Origin: Cellulomonas sp. KH9
Lineage (GTDB): Bacteria; Actinomycetota; Actinomycetes; Actinomycetales; Cellulomonadaceae
Reading direction: 5' to 3'
Assembly (NCBI RefSeq): GCF_900114185.1
Contig: NZ_FOSE01000002.1
Location: forward strand, 621,909-685,908
DNA length: 64,000 nt
In this document: one piece after another, positions 43,145-52,058 of the stretch
Position numbering within the stretch: the stretch's first letter is position 1
How the letters are laid out: each line of letters begins with the position of its first letter
Notes under the pieces: generated by a model
Seen by the model: the letters and a program-made list of their open reading frames with translations, nothing else
Told to the model about the DNA's origin: nothing
The model's database searches: none
Position numbers and translations under genes: made by a program

Positions 43145-43217
43145 TCCCCCGTAGCTCAATTGGCAGAGCATTCGACTGTTAATCGAAGGGTTACTGGTTC
43201 GAGTCCAGTCGGGGGAG
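43145..43217 (+). tRNA. tRNA-Asn (anticodon GTT)
   Basis: A 73-nt cloverleaf: acceptor TCCCCCG/CGGGGGA with discriminator G, D-arm GCTCAATTGGCAGAGC, anticodon loop CTGTTAA, T-arm ACTGGTTCGAGTCCAGT. CCA is not encoded. A TAGGGT hexamer at 43126-43131 is a probable -10. Confidence 0.97.
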
Positions 43218-43241
43218 CATCATCGAGGCCTCCGTCCCGCG

Positions 43242-43805
43242 TCACCGCGGGCCGGGGGCCTTCGTGCTGCCGGGCCGCGGACGGGCCGGTGCGCGCAGCG
43301 GCAACTCGTGCAGCACGACGTCCGTCACCCGCCCCGCGCGCAACGTGAACGTCAGGTAGGTGCACCGCGGCATGCGTCGGCGGTCGGTCGGCGACCCGGG
43401 GTTCAGCAGCCGCAGACCGCGCGGCGTCACGGAGTCCCACGGCACGTGGCTGTGGCCGAACACGAGCAGGTCCAGGTCACCGAAGCGCTCGTCGCACCGC
43501 CGCTCGCGCCCGGCCGCGGCGCCCGTCTCGTGGACGACGCCGAGGCGGACGCCGGCGACCTCGGTGCGCGCGACCTCGGGCACGCGCGCGACCAGCGAGG
43601 GCGGGTCGTTGTTGCCGTGGCAGGCCAGCAGCCGGGCGGCGCGGTCCTCGAACCGGTCGAGCAGGTCGGTGGCCACCCAGTCCCCCGCGTGCACCACCAG
43701 GTCGGCGTCCGCCACGGCCTGCCAGACCTCCGCGGGCAGGTCCCGGGCACGGGCGGGCACGTGCGTGTCGGCGACCGCGCACACGCGCACGGCGTCGGGG
43801 CTCAC
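43242..43805 (-). CDS. YfcE/MJ0936-type metallophosphoesterase
   Basis: A 187-residue calcineurin-like phosphodiesterase. The metal-binding motifs are in order: ADTHVP, HAGDWVATD, CHGNNDPP, a His in VVHETG and GHSHVPWD. The family cleaves small phosphodiesters, though its natural substrate is mostly unknown. The start is uncertain; GTG 43805 gives the conserved N-terminus, and no convincing ribosome-binding site is seen. It converges on tRNA-Asn. Confidence 0.85.
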   Translation of the reverse strand: MSPDAVRVCAVADTHVPARARDLPAEVWQAVADADLVVHAGDWVATDLLDRFEDRAARLLACHGNNDPPSLVARVPEVARTEVAGVRLGVVHETGAAAGRERRCDERFGDLDLLVFGHSHVPWDSVTPRGLRLLNPGSPTDRRRMPRCTYLTFTLRAGRVTDVVLHELPLRAPARPRPGSTKAPGPR

Positions 43806-44037
43806 GGGCGACGGAACGCGCGACGGTCGACCGCGTCGCGCCGCGGGCGCAGGGCGGCACGGCAGCGCTCGCACGTGCTCGAGGCGGCCACCTGGGCCCC
43901 GGTCGGTCGTCGCACCATCGCGCGTCCCTCCTGCGCCGCGCGGGCTGGGGCGGCGCGCCGTCAGCCTCGCACGGGCCGCACGCCGCCACCACACGTCCCG
44001 TCGCGCAGCGCGGGGGCGGCGGGCCTAGCGTGAACCC

Positions 44038-44463
44038 ATGGCCCGGCTCGCCCTGCGCACGCTGATCTTCCTCGGCTCGGCCGCGATCGGCCTGCTGGTC
44101 GCCGCGGCGCTGGTCCCCGACCTGACGCTGCGGGCCTCGGGGTTCGTCGTCGCGGTGGTGGTGTTCGCGGTCGCCCAGTCGGTGATCACGCCCCTGGTGA
44201 CGCGCCTGAGCTCCCGGTACGCGCCCGCCTTCCTCGGCGGGGCGGGACTGGTGTCGACGTTCCTCGCGCTCGTGCTCGCCTCGGTGCTCACGGACGGTCT
44301 GCGCATCGTCGGGGCAGGGGCCTGGGCGCTCGCGACGCTGGTGGTGTGGGCCGCCACCGCCCTGGCGGCGGTCGCCCTGCCGCTGGTGCTCCCCCGGGGT
44401 CGCGGCACCCGGGACGGGCGGTCGGCGAGGACGGGCAGCGGCACCGCGGCCGAGCCCCGGTGA
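44038..44463 (+). CDS. Phage-holin-family (DUF360-like) small membrane protein
   Basis: A 141-residue protein with four membrane helices (about residues 5-28, 32-52, 65-85 and 93-118) and a basic, Gly/Ser/Arg-rich tail. Pattern and size fit the chromosomal phage_holin_4_2 family, which is widespread in bacteria without prophages, so it is not evidence for a phage. TAGCGT lies 6 nt before the ATG, predicting a leaderless mRNA. Confidence 0.8.
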   Translation: MARLALRTLIFLGSAAIGLLVAAALVPDLTLRASGFVVAVVVFAVAQSVITPLVTRLSSRYAPAFLGGAGLVSTFLALVLASVLTDGLRIVGAGAWALATLVVWAATALAAVALPLVLPRGRGTRDGRSARTGSGTAAEPR

Positions 44464-44758
44464 GGACCGGGCACGCAGCCCGTCGACGAGGGCCGCCATG
44501 ACGCCCCGATCAGCGCCCTGACCTGCGGTTTCACGGGGCTGCACGCCGGGGCTGGACGAACGCCCCCGCGGGCCTCACACTTGCCTCGGCCCCGCTCGTC
44601 ACGGGACCTCACCTCCGCATCGCCCCCGCTTCGCCGTGCCCTCCTCCGGGCGGCCGCCGACCGTCCCCCGGCCGGGTCCGGAGACGCCGTCGACCCCTCG
44701 CCCGTCCCCTGTCTCCACCCGTCGTCCGGCCCGTCTGGCCGGGGAAGGATGCGTCGTC
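44464..44758. other. Intergenic region, no gene seen
   Basis: About 295 bp between the holin-like gene and the transglutaminase-like gene. Open frames here have poor codon structure (Pro/Ser/Arg runs). GGGGAAGGA at 44741-44749 is the ribosome-binding site of the next gene. I see no RNA gene or clear hairpin terminator. Confidence 0.6.
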
Positions 44759-45553
44759 GTGCTGCGCTCCGTGGCCGCCCACCTCTCGTTCGACGTCCAC
44801 GCGCCGCTCGAGCTGCTCCTGTCCGTGGCCGTGGCCGAGGGCCCGCACGACCGCACCGAGCTGCTGACGGCGCGGTCGGACGACGACCCGCTCGACGTGC
44901 AGGAGATCAAGACCGCGCACGGGGGCCGGGTGCACCGCATCCTGGCGCCCGCCGGACGCGTGGTCGTGGACTACCAGGCCACCGTCACCGGCCAGGCTGG
45001 TGTCCCGCCGGTGGAGGACGTCGACCTCGTCGAGTACCGCCGTCCCAGCCGCTACGCCGAGTCCGACCGGCTGCTGGCGTTCGCGCGCGACCAGTTCCGC
45101 GGCCTGACGGGTGCCGACCTGCTCGACACCGTCGTGACGTGGGTGAGCCGGCACGTCACGTACCTGTCGGGCTCCAGCCTGCCGACGGACGGGGCGACGG
45201 ACACGCTCCTGAAGCGCCGCGGCGTCTGCCGCGACTTCGCGCACCTCGTCGTCGCGCTGCTGCGGGCGTGCGACGTGCCCGCGCGGCTCGCGTCGGTGTA
45301 CGCGCCGGGTCTCAAGCCGATGGACTTCCACGCGGTCGCCGAGGCGTACGTCGAGGGCGCCTGGTACGTCGTCGACGCGACGGGGCTGGCGCCGCGGGAG
45401 TCGCTGCTGCGCATCGCGACCGGACGCGACGCCACCGACACGGCGTTCCTGTCCTACTACGGCGGCAGCCTGCGCCTGCGCGCCATGACGGTCTCGGCGG
45501 TCACGGACACGCGCCTCGTCGACGACGGGACGGGGCTCGTCGCGCTGCGGTGA
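44759..45553 (+). CDS. Transglutaminase-like cysteine protease-fold protein
   Basis: A 264-residue protein. The first 100 residues form a beta-rich domain (RSVAAHLSFDVHAP, RVVVDYQATVTG) typical of bacterial transglutaminase-like proteins. The papain-fold triad is Cys157 in RRGVCRDFAHL, His191 in MDFHAVAEAY and Asp206 in VVDATGL. It probably acts as a peptidase or amidase; no signal peptide is visible, so it is cytoplasmic. GTG 44759 has GGGGAAGGA 9 nt before it. Convergent with dnaG, 47 bp apart. Confidence 0.87.
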   Translation: MLRSVAAHLSFDVHAPLELLLSVAVAEGPHDRTELLTARSDDDPLDVQEIKTAHGGRVHRILAPAGRVVVDYQATVTGQAGVPPVEDVDLVEYRRPSRYAESDRLLAFARDQFRGLTGADLLDTVVTWVSRHVTYLSGSSLPTDGATDTLLKRRGVCRDFAHLVVALLRACDVPARLASVYAPGLKPMDFHAVAEAYVEGAWYVVDATGLAPRESLLRIATGRDATDTAFLSYYGGSLRLRAMTVSAVTDTRLVDDGTGLVALR

Positions 45554-45600
45554 GCACCCGGCACGGGACGCAGCGCCGCGTGGGCGGGCGTGCCGTGCGG

Positions 45601-47556
45601 TCAGGCGCTGCGCAGCGTCCGGCGCTGCGCCTCGAGCTCCATGAGCTCACCCAGCAGGGCGCGCTGCTCGGCGGGGTCGGCGTCGTCGCCCAGGCGCTGC
45701 AGCCGGCCCCGGACGTCGGCGATCCGGCGCGTGATGCCGATGTCCACCAGGCGCAGCACGACGCCGCGCACGTACGCCGGCAGGGCGTCCGGCCGGTCCT
45801 CGGGCAGCGGGGCGACCGACAGCTCGGTCAGCAGCGCGTGCACGGGCTCGGCGGCCTCGTCCAGCACGGCCCCGACCCACGCCGTCCCGCCGCCCGCGGC
45901 CACGACGCGCTGCGCGGCGGTGATGCCGCCCGCCGCGCGCACGGCCTCGTGCACCGCCCGGTACGCCGGCGCCGTGCAGGCGTCGGGCGCGAGCTGGTCG
46001 AACTCCGCCGGGACCAGGGTGGGGTGCTGCAGCACGACCTCGAGCGCGGTCCGCTCCACCTGGGCGACGGGGTCGCGCCGGTCCGGCGCCGTCATGCGCG
46101 CCACCGGCACGGGCGTCGGCGCCGCCCCCGGCTCCCCCGCCCGCCGTCCCGCGTCGCGCTCCGCCGGGCGCGCACCCGGACGGGAGCCGCGGCGCGCGGC
46201 GCCGGCCACGGCGCGGCGCACGCCCGCGACGTCGTCCATGCCCAGCCAGCCCGCCAGCAGGCGCTCGTACTCCGGGCGCAGGGCGGAGTCGCGGATCCCC
46301 GCCACGACCGGGGCCGTGGCGCGCAGCGCCGCCACGCGACCCTCGGCGGTCCGCAGGTCGTGCGCGGCGAGCGTCGAGCGGATGACGAACTCGAACAGCG
46401 GCTGCCGCGAGGACACCAGCGCACGCACGGCGTCCGGCCCGCGGGCCTGGCGCAGGTCGCACGGGTCCATGCCGGACGGCTCGACGGCGACGAACGTCTG
46501 GGCGGTGAGCGCCTGGTCCTCGCCGAACGCACGCAGGGCGGCCTTCTGGCCGGCGGCGTCGCCGTCGAACGTGAAGACGATCTCCCCGCCCACGGACGAG
46601 CCGCCCGCGAGCTGCACGCCGGCGGCACCGCCGGAGTCGCCGACGAGCCGCCGCACGATCCGGGCGTGGTCCGGGCCGAACGCGGTGCCGCACGTGGCCA
46701 CCGCGGTGCGGACCCCGGACAGGTGCATGGCCATCACGTCGGTGTAGCCCTCGACGACGACCACCTGCTTCTCGCGGGCGATCTCCCGCTTCGCCAGGTC
46801 GATGCCGTAGAGCACGTGGGACTTGCGGTAGAGCGGCGTCTCGGGGGTGTTGAGGTACTTCGGGCCGTTGTCCTCGTCGAAGAGCCGCCGGGCGCCGAAC
46901 CCGACCGTCTCCCCCGTGACCTCGCGGATCGGCCACACCAGGCGGCCGCGGAACCGGTCGTAGATGCCCCGCTGGCCCTGGCTGACGAGCCCGGAGGCCG
47001 TCAGCTCGGCCTCGGTGAAGCCCCGCCCGCGCAGGTGCCGCAGCAGCGCGTCCCAGCCCTGCGGGGCGAAGCCCACACCGAAGTCGTCGGCGGCCGAGCG
47101 GTCGAAGCCCCGCTCCGCGAGGAAGGCCCGGGCCGCGGCCGCCTGCGGCTGCACGAGCTGCTCGCGGTAGAACTCCTCGGCGATGCGGTGCGCGTCGAGC
47201 AGGCGCCGACGTCGGCCGGGCTCCTCGCCGGGGCGCGACGGGCCCCCGCCCTCCTCGTACCGCAGCTGCATGCCCGCGCGGGAGGCCAGGTACTCCACGG
47301 CGTCCGTGAACCCCAGGCCGTCGACCTTCTGGACGAACGCGATGACGTCGCCGCCCTCACCGCACCCGAAACAGTGGTACCGGCCCACCTGGGGCCGCAC
47401 GTGGAACGACGGCGACCGCTCGTCGTGGAAGGGGCACAGGCCCTTCAGGGAGCCGACACCCGCGGGCCGCAGCGCGACGTGCGCGCCGACGACCTCCTCG
47501 ATGTGCACGCGCTCACGGACGGCCTCCACGTCCTCCCGCAGAATCCGTCCGGCCAC
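45601..47556 (-). CDS. dnaG: DNA primase
   Basis: A 651-residue primase that makes RNA primers for replication. The CHC2 zinc finger (LCPFHDERSPSFHV...YHCFGCGEGGD) is at about residues 35-65. The RNA polymerase domain follows, with TOPRIM motifs VVVEGYTDVMAMHLSG and TFDGDAAGQKAAL. The C-terminal helicase-binding domain is from about 470. GTG 47556 has TAGAAT 7 nt upstream on the minus strand, a clear leaderless arrangement, and starts the conserved VAGRILREDVEAVRERVHI. The longer open frame upstream is not supported. Confidence 0.97.
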   Translation of the reverse strand: MAGRILREDVEAVRERVHIEEVVGAHVALRPAGVGSLKGLCPFHDERSPSFHVRPQVGRYHCFGCGEGGDVIAFVQKVDGLGFTDAVEYLASRAGMQLRYEEGGGPSRPGEEPGRRRRLLDAHRIAEEFYREQLVQPQAAAARAFLAERGFDRSAADDFGVGFAPQGWDALLRHLRGRGFTEAELTASGLVSQGQRGIYDRFRGRLVWPIREVTGETVGFGARRLFDEDNGPKYLNTPETPLYRKSHVLYGIDLAKREIAREKQVVVVEGYTDVMAMHLSGVRTAVATCGTAFGPDHARIVRRLVGDSGGAAGVQLAGGSSVGGEIVFTFDGDAAGQKAALRAFGEDQALTAQTFVAVEPSGMDPCDLRQARGPDAVRALVSSRQPLFEFVIRSTLAAHDLRTAEGRVAALRATAPVVAGIRDSALRPEYERLLAGWLGMDDVAGVRRAVAGAARRGSRPGARPAERDAGRRAGEPGAAPTPVPVARMTAPDRRDPVAQVERTALEVVLQHPTLVPAEFDQLAPDACTAPAYRAVHEAVRAAGGITAAQRVVAAGGGTAWVGAVLDEAAEPVHALLTELSVAPLPEDRPDALPAYVRGVVLRLVDIGITRRIADVRGRLQRLGDDADPAEQRALLGELMELEAQRRTLRSA

Positions 47557-47702
47557 GTCGGTGATTCTAGGCGTCCACGGGACGTGCCCGGACGTGGTCC
47601 GCGACGCCCCTCGCGGTGGGCGTCCGCATGGTGTCGAATGTCCTGCGCGCCGCACGTCATGGCGGTGACGGGCGACCTGCGCCCGGCCACGAGGAGGCCG
47701 AC

Positions 47703-48044
47703 ATGGAGTACCTGCTCTTCATCTGCACCGACCCTGAGGGTGAGCAGCCCGCACCCGACGACCTGACGATCGAGCAGTGGGGCGCCGACGTGGACGCCCG
47801 CGGCGTGTGGCGGCACGGTGACCGGCTGCGTCCCGTCGAGGCGGCCACGACGGTCCGCCGCCGGGGCGACCGCGTCGTCCTGACCGACGGGCCGTTCGCG
47901 GAGACCCGCGAGCACATCGCGGGGTACGACGTCATCGAGGCGGCGGACCTGGACGAGGCCGTGGCGGTCGCCGCCGCGCACCCCATGGCCCGCGCCGGGC
48001 GGATCGAGGTCCGGCCCGTGTGGCCGCTGGACGCGGGCGACTGA
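47703..48044 (+). CDS. YCII-related protein
   Basis: A 113-residue protein with the YCII fold: MEYLLFICTD at the start, DRVVLTDGPFAETREHIAGYDVIEA in the middle and GRIEVRPVWPL at the end. Such proteins often accompany sigma factors in Actinobacteria, but none is here. The reaction is unknown. Purine-rich GAGGAGG lies 7-13 nt before the ATG at 47703. It faces away from dnaG and converges with dgt, 7 bp apart. Confidence 0.88.
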   Translation: MEYLLFICTDPEGEQPAPDDLTIEQWGADVDARGVWRHGDRLRPVEAATTVRRRGDRVVLTDGPFAETREHIAGYDVIEAADLDEAVAVAAAHPMARAGRIEVRPVWPLDAGD

Positions 48045-48051
48045 CGGCGGC

Positions 48052-49341
48052 TCAGTGGCGCGGGGGGTGCACCAGCCTGCCGTGCACCTCGACCGCCGAG
48101 ACGTCCGTCAGGGAGGCGACCTGGTCGACGACGACGCGCAGGCGACCGGCGTCGTCGTCGGCCGCGCGCCAGTCCGCCGCGAACGGCGGCTCCAGGGCGT
48201 CCGGCCCACGGTCGGCGAGCACGTGCACGAGGTCGGTGAGGATCTCGCGCTGGCGCTGGTACAGCGGCTCGAGCTCCCGGGGCGCCATGACGTACGCCAC
48301 GGCCAGGCCCTTGAGCACGAGGATCTCCGCGAGCGTGTCGTGCGGCACGACGAGCTCGGCGGCGTAGCGGGTGAGCGGACCGTCGCCGTAGCGGGCCCGG
48401 GTGGCCTGCTGGGCGGCCTTGGCGAACCGGCCGATGAGCTGGCTCGTCGCGTCCTTCAGCACGGCCAGCGCGCGGCGCGAGCCGTCGAACCCCGCCTCCC
48501 ACAGCCGCGCGGCGACCAGGCGGTCCATCGCGGCCTCGAGCTCGGCGCCGGTGACCTGGGCCCCGTACCAGGTGTCCACGGCCTCCACGACGCGCGCCCG
48601 CTCGTCCGGGCGCGTCAGCACGCCCAGGTCGAGCCGGCCCCCGACGACCGCGTCCTCGACGTCGTGCACGGAGTAGGAGATGTCGTCGGCCAGGTCCATG
48701 ACCTGCGCCTCGAGGCACTTGCGACCCGCAGGCGCATCGGCGCGCAGCCACTCGAACACCGGCAGGTCGTCCTCGTACACCCCGAACTTGTGGGTCGGGC
48801 GCCCGCTGGCGGGGCTGATCGGCCCCTGCCCGTAGCGCCACGGGTACTTGACCGACGCGTCGAGGCTGGCGCGCGTGAGGTTCAGCCCGACGGACCGCCC
48901 GTCGGGGGCGACCACCTTGGGGTCCAGCCGCGTGAGCAGCCGCAGCGTCTGGGCGTTGCCCTCGAAGCCGCCGATGCCGCGTGCCAGGTCCGCCAGCGCC
49001 CGTTCGCCGTTGTGCCCGAAGGGCGGGTGGCCCAGGTCGTGCGCGAGGCACGCGCTGTCGACGACGTCGGGGTCGCAGCCCAGCGCCTTGCCGATCTCGC
49101 GGCCGACCTGCGCCACCTCGAGCGTGTGCGTCAGGCGCGTGCGCACGAAGTCGTCCGAGGACGGGCCGAGCACCTGGGTCTTGGCACCGAGCCGCCGCAG
49201 CGCCGAGGAGTGCACGAGCCGGGCCCGGTCGCGCTCGAACGGCGTGCGCTCGCGCGACTTGACCCCCTCGTGCACCCACCGCTCCCGGTCGGCGTCGGCG
49301 TACCCGTCGACGTCGGGGGCGAGGTGGTCGAGTGCGGTCAC
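48052..49341 (-). CDS. dgt: Deoxyguanosinetriphosphate triphosphohydrolase
   Basis: A 429-residue HD-domain dNTP triphosphohydrolase that splits dNTPs to nucleosides and triphosphate. Metal-binding residues are seen in RLTHTLEVAQVG (His), CLAHDLGHPPFGHNGE (His-Asp) and VMDLADDISYSVHD (Asp). Adjacent to dnaG in Actinobacteria generally, though here a YCII gene lies between. GTG 49341 has TACGCT 6 nt upstream on the minus strand, again leaderless-type. Confidence 0.95.
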   Translation of the reverse strand: MTALDHLAPDVDGYADADRERWVHEGVKSRERTPFERDRARLVHSSALRRLGAKTQVLGPSSDDFVRTRLTHTLEVAQVGREIGKALGCDPDVVDSACLAHDLGHPPFGHNGERALADLARGIGGFEGNAQTLRLLTRLDPKVVAPDGRSVGLNLTRASLDASVKYPWRYGQGPISPASGRPTHKFGVYEDDLPVFEWLRADAPAGRKCLEAQVMDLADDISYSVHDVEDAVVGGRLDLGVLTRPDERARVVEAVDTWYGAQVTGAELEAAMDRLVAARLWEAGFDGSRRALAVLKDATSQLIGRFAKAAQQATRARYGDGPLTRYAAELVVPHDTLAEILVLKGLAVAYVMAPRELEPLYQRQREILTDLVHVLADRGPDALEPPFAADWRAADDDAGRLRVVVDQVASLTDVSAVEVHGRLVHPPRH

Positions 49342-49381
49342 GTGCCCAGCGTAGATGTCGACGGCCCGCCCCCGGGTGTGC

Positions 49382-50290
49382 TCAGCCCTTGACGGCGCCC
49401 GCCGTCAGCCCGCCCACGATGTACTTCTGCAGGAAGAGGAACAGCACGAGCACGGGCAGTGCCGAGATGACGGCACCGGCGGCGAACAGCCCCCAGTTGG
49501 CCTCGAGCAGCGCGGACACCCAGCCGTAGAGGCCGACGGCCACCGTCCAGTTCGCCTCCGACTGCAGCACGAGCCGCGCGATGATGAACTCACCGAAGGT
49601 GCTGATGAAGGACAGCAGCGCGACGACGGCCAGGATCGGCGTGACCAAGCGCAGGATGATCGTCCAGTACGTCTGGGCGTGCGTCGCGCCGTCGATCTTC
49701 GCCGCCTCGTCCAGCTCGCGCGGGACGGTGTTGAAGAACCCGTACATGAGGAACGTGTTCACGCCGAGCGCACCACCCAGGTACACCGCGATCAGGGCCA
49801 GCTTGCTGTTGAGGCCCAGCGCCGGCACGACGTTGCCCAGCGCGATCAGCAGCAGGAAGATCGCGACGAACGCGAGCATCTGCGGGAACATCTGGATGAT
49901 CAGCAGGGCCGTCAGGCCGGCACGCCGCCCGGTGAACCGGAAGCGCGAGAAGGCGTAGGCGGCCGCCGCTCCCATGAGGACCGTGCCGATCCCGGTCGCG
50001 ATGGCGATCTGCAACGAGTTGGCGAGCCAGGTCCAGAACAGCGTGCCGCCGAGCGCCTCGTAGTTCGCGGTGCTGACGGAGGAGAACAGGTCGTTCGAGC
50101 CGGTCAGCGTCCCGCCCTCGGAGAGCGACGCCGAGATCACGTAGACGATCGGGAAGATGGCGTAGAGGACGAAGAGCACGCCGATGACGTGCCGCCACCC
50201 CAGCTCGCGGAACCAGCGGGCGGGACGCATGCGCGGCTGCGCCGCGCTCGAGGAGGTGCGGTGCGGGAGCGTGACGTCGGTGGTGGCCAT
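49382..50290 (-). CDS. Sugar ABC transporter permease, MalG-like
   Basis: A 302-residue inner-membrane permease with six helices. The EAA loop that contacts the ATPase reads ELDEAAKIDGATHAQTYWTI. The C-terminus GGLTAGAVKG is the typical MalG ending that enters the ATPase interface. Its ATG is 1 base after the MalF-like stop, so the two are coupled. Third gene of an alpha-glucoside (maltose/maltodextrin-type) importer; the ATPase is not encoded nearby and is probably a shared MsiK/MsmK type protein. Confidence 0.94.
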   Translation of the reverse strand: MATTDVTLPHRTSSSAAQPRMRPARWFRELGWRHVIGVLFVLYAIFPIVYVISASLSEGGTLTGSNDLFSSVSTANYEALGGTLFWTWLANSLQIAIATGIGTVLMGAAAAYAFSRFRFTGRRAGLTALLIIQMFPQMLAFVAIFLLLIALGNVVPALGLNSKLALIAVYLGGALGVNTFLMYGFFNTVPRELDEAAKIDGATHAQTYWTIILRLVTPILAVVALLSFISTFGEFIIARLVLQSEANWTVAVGLYGWVSALLEANWGLFAAGAVISALPVLVLFLFLQKYIVGGLTAGAVKG

Positions 50291-50291
50291 G

Positions 50292-51938
50292 TCAGTTGAT
50301 CTCCTCGAACTGCTTCGTCCGCTTGAACGTGATCGCGGAGATGGTCGCGACGATCACGAAGATCACGATGGACAGCGCTGACGCCAACCCGTAGTTCTTC
50401 GCCGCCGTCCCGTCCAGCCCGGACACGGAGTACACCATCGAGATGAGGATGTCGGTGTGGCCGAGCGGCACCGACGCGTCGGGGAACCGCGGTCCGCCCT
50501 TGGTCAGCATGTAGATCAGCGTGAAGTTGTTGAAGTTGAAGGCGAACGACGAGATGAGCAGCGGCGCCGTCGACACCAGCAGCAGCGGCAGCGTCACGGA
50601 GCGCCACGTGCGCGCCGCGCTCGCCCCGTCGACCTTGGCCGCCTCGAGGACGTCGGCGGGCAGCGACTGCAGCGCGCCCGTGCAGATGAGGAACATGTAC
50701 GGGAAGCCGAGCCACAGGTTGACCCCCAGGACCGACAGCTTGGCCAGCCACGGGTCCGTGAGCCACGGGATCGCCGCTCCCCCGAGCAGCACCTGGTTGA
50801 TGAAGCCGTACGACCGGTTCAGCATGCCGGACCACAGCAGCGCGGCGAGGAACCCCGGGATCGCGTACGGGAAGATCAGCAGCGTCCGGTAGATCTTGCG
50901 CCCGCGCAGCCGCGTGTCGTTGAACGTGATGGCGAGGAACAGCCCGAGCAGGAACGTCGAGACGACGGACAGGATCGCGAACGCGAACGTCCAGACCAGG
51001 ATCTTCACGAACGGTCCGGCGTAGCGCTCGTCCGCGAAGGCGGTCTTGAAGTTGTCGAGGCCGACCATGACGCGCCAGCCGACGTTCAGCTGCTGGCCGT
51101 CGTCGGAGCGGAACGTGCCGTCCGACGTGGCGCGGTACACCGTGCCCGTCGTGACGTCGGTCATCGTGTCGGCCTCGGGGTCCCACTCGAGGGACGGCAG
51201 CGACACGAAGCCGGTGCGGGCGTCCTGCGTCCGGATCGAGCCGTCCTCCGGGTCGTCGGACAGCGGGACCCGCAGCTGGGTGACCTCACCCTGGCGCGCC
51301 AGGACCTCCTGCCGGCTGAGCACGGTGGCACCGGGGACCTCGGTCACGCGGCCGTCGTCGATGGTCGCGGCGTCGTCCGCCCGCAGCGGCTCCTCGGCCG
51401 TGCCGACCTGCGCCTCGCCGTCCTCGACGATGGCGAACCCGAGCTGCCCGCCCCGCTCGACGACGGTCAGGGGGTAGGTGGCCGAGCCCTCGACGCGGCG
51501 CTCGTTCTGGATGAGCAGCGCCTCGACGGCCTGCTCCTTGGTGGAGTTGTGCCCGTCCCCGTAGTTGGTGAACGCGACCCAGCCCGTGTACCCGACCACG
51601 TACACCTGGTACACGAGCAGGAACGCCAGGCCGGGCAGCACGTACTTCAGGGGCAGCGTGCGCCGGGAGAAGTAGACCCAGTCGGCCACGAGGACCAGCA
51701 CGACCATCGACGCGAGGATCCCCAGGTGACCCTCGCGCCAGGCGGCGAGGATCCCGTAGACGCCGAGCGCGTTGACGACCGCCATCAGCGCGATCTTCAC
51801 GAGCACGCCGATGCGGAACGGCTCCCGCGGCCGACGCCCGTGGTCGGCCACCACGGGACCGGAGGACCCGGGGGTCGGTCCGCCCGCGGCCCCGGTGGGG
51901 TCCGTGGTGTCACCGGCGAGGGTGGGGTGCGTGGCCAT
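50292..51938 (-). CDS. Sugar ABC transporter permease, MalF-like, with large external loop
   Basis: A 548-residue permease. After a 40-residue disordered N-terminus come three helices, then an external domain of about 190 residues (roughly 125-315) like the MalF P2 loop, followed by the core helices. The EAA loop is VLEAAKVDGASAARTWRSV and YAIPGFLAALLWSGMLN is a MalF-type pore segment. The long loop is unusual outside true MalF proteins and supports maltose or maltodextrin as substrate. It lies downstream of the binding-protein gene, separated by a 120-bp spacer with a strong stem-loop. Confidence 0.94.
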   Translation of the reverse strand: MATHPTLAGDTTDPTGAAGGPTPGSSGPVVADHGRRPREPFRIGVLVKIALMAVVNALGVYGILAAWREGHLGILASMVVLVLVADWVYFSRRTLPLKYVLPGLAFLLVYQVYVVGYTGWVAFTNYGDGHNSTKEQAVEALLIQNERRVEGSATYPLTVVERGGQLGFAIVEDGEAQVGTAEEPLRADDAATIDDGRVTEVPGATVLSRQEVLARQGEVTQLRVPLSDDPEDGSIRTQDARTGFVSLPSLEWDPEADTMTDVTTGTVYRATSDGTFRSDDGQQLNVGWRVMVGLDNFKTAFADERYAGPFVKILVWTFAFAILSVVSTFLLGLFLAITFNDTRLRGRKIYRTLLIFPYAIPGFLAALLWSGMLNRSYGFINQVLLGGAAIPWLTDPWLAKLSVLGVNLWLGFPYMFLICTGALQSLPADVLEAAKVDGASAARTWRSVTLPLLLVSTAPLLISSFAFNFNNFTLIYMLTKGGPRFPDASVPLGHTDILISMVYSVSGLDGTAAKNYGLASALSIVIFVIVATISAITFKRTKQFEEIN

Positions 51939-52015
51939 CGCGCGCCTTCCGTGCAGTCGGTCGGCGCGTCGGTGCGCCGGGACGGGTGGCCCGCGGACGG
52001 TCCGCGGACCGGGTC

Positions 52016-52049
52016 GGCCGTACCGCGGGACGACGCCCGCGGTACGGCC
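52016..52049 (-). terminator. Intercistronic stem-loop between binding protein and MalF-like genes
   Basis: A perfect 14-bp stem (GGCCGTACCGCGGG arm, 6-nt loop) directly 3' of the binding-protein stop, with a second palindrome at 51991-52007. Such hairpins in importer operons stabilise the upstream mRNA or act as partial terminators, so the binding protein is made in excess. Confidence 0.65.
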
Positions 52050-52058
52050 CGTGTCGGG

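Noticed and set aside
44038..44463. Holin-like gene as sign of a prophage
   Set aside because: Only a lone four-helix protein of a chromosomal family; no integrase, capsid or lysin genes nearby.
44636..44758. N-terminal extension of the transglutaminase-like protein from ATG 44636
   Set aside because: The extension is a Pro/Ser/Arg run without conservation; GTG 44759 has a good ribosome-binding site.
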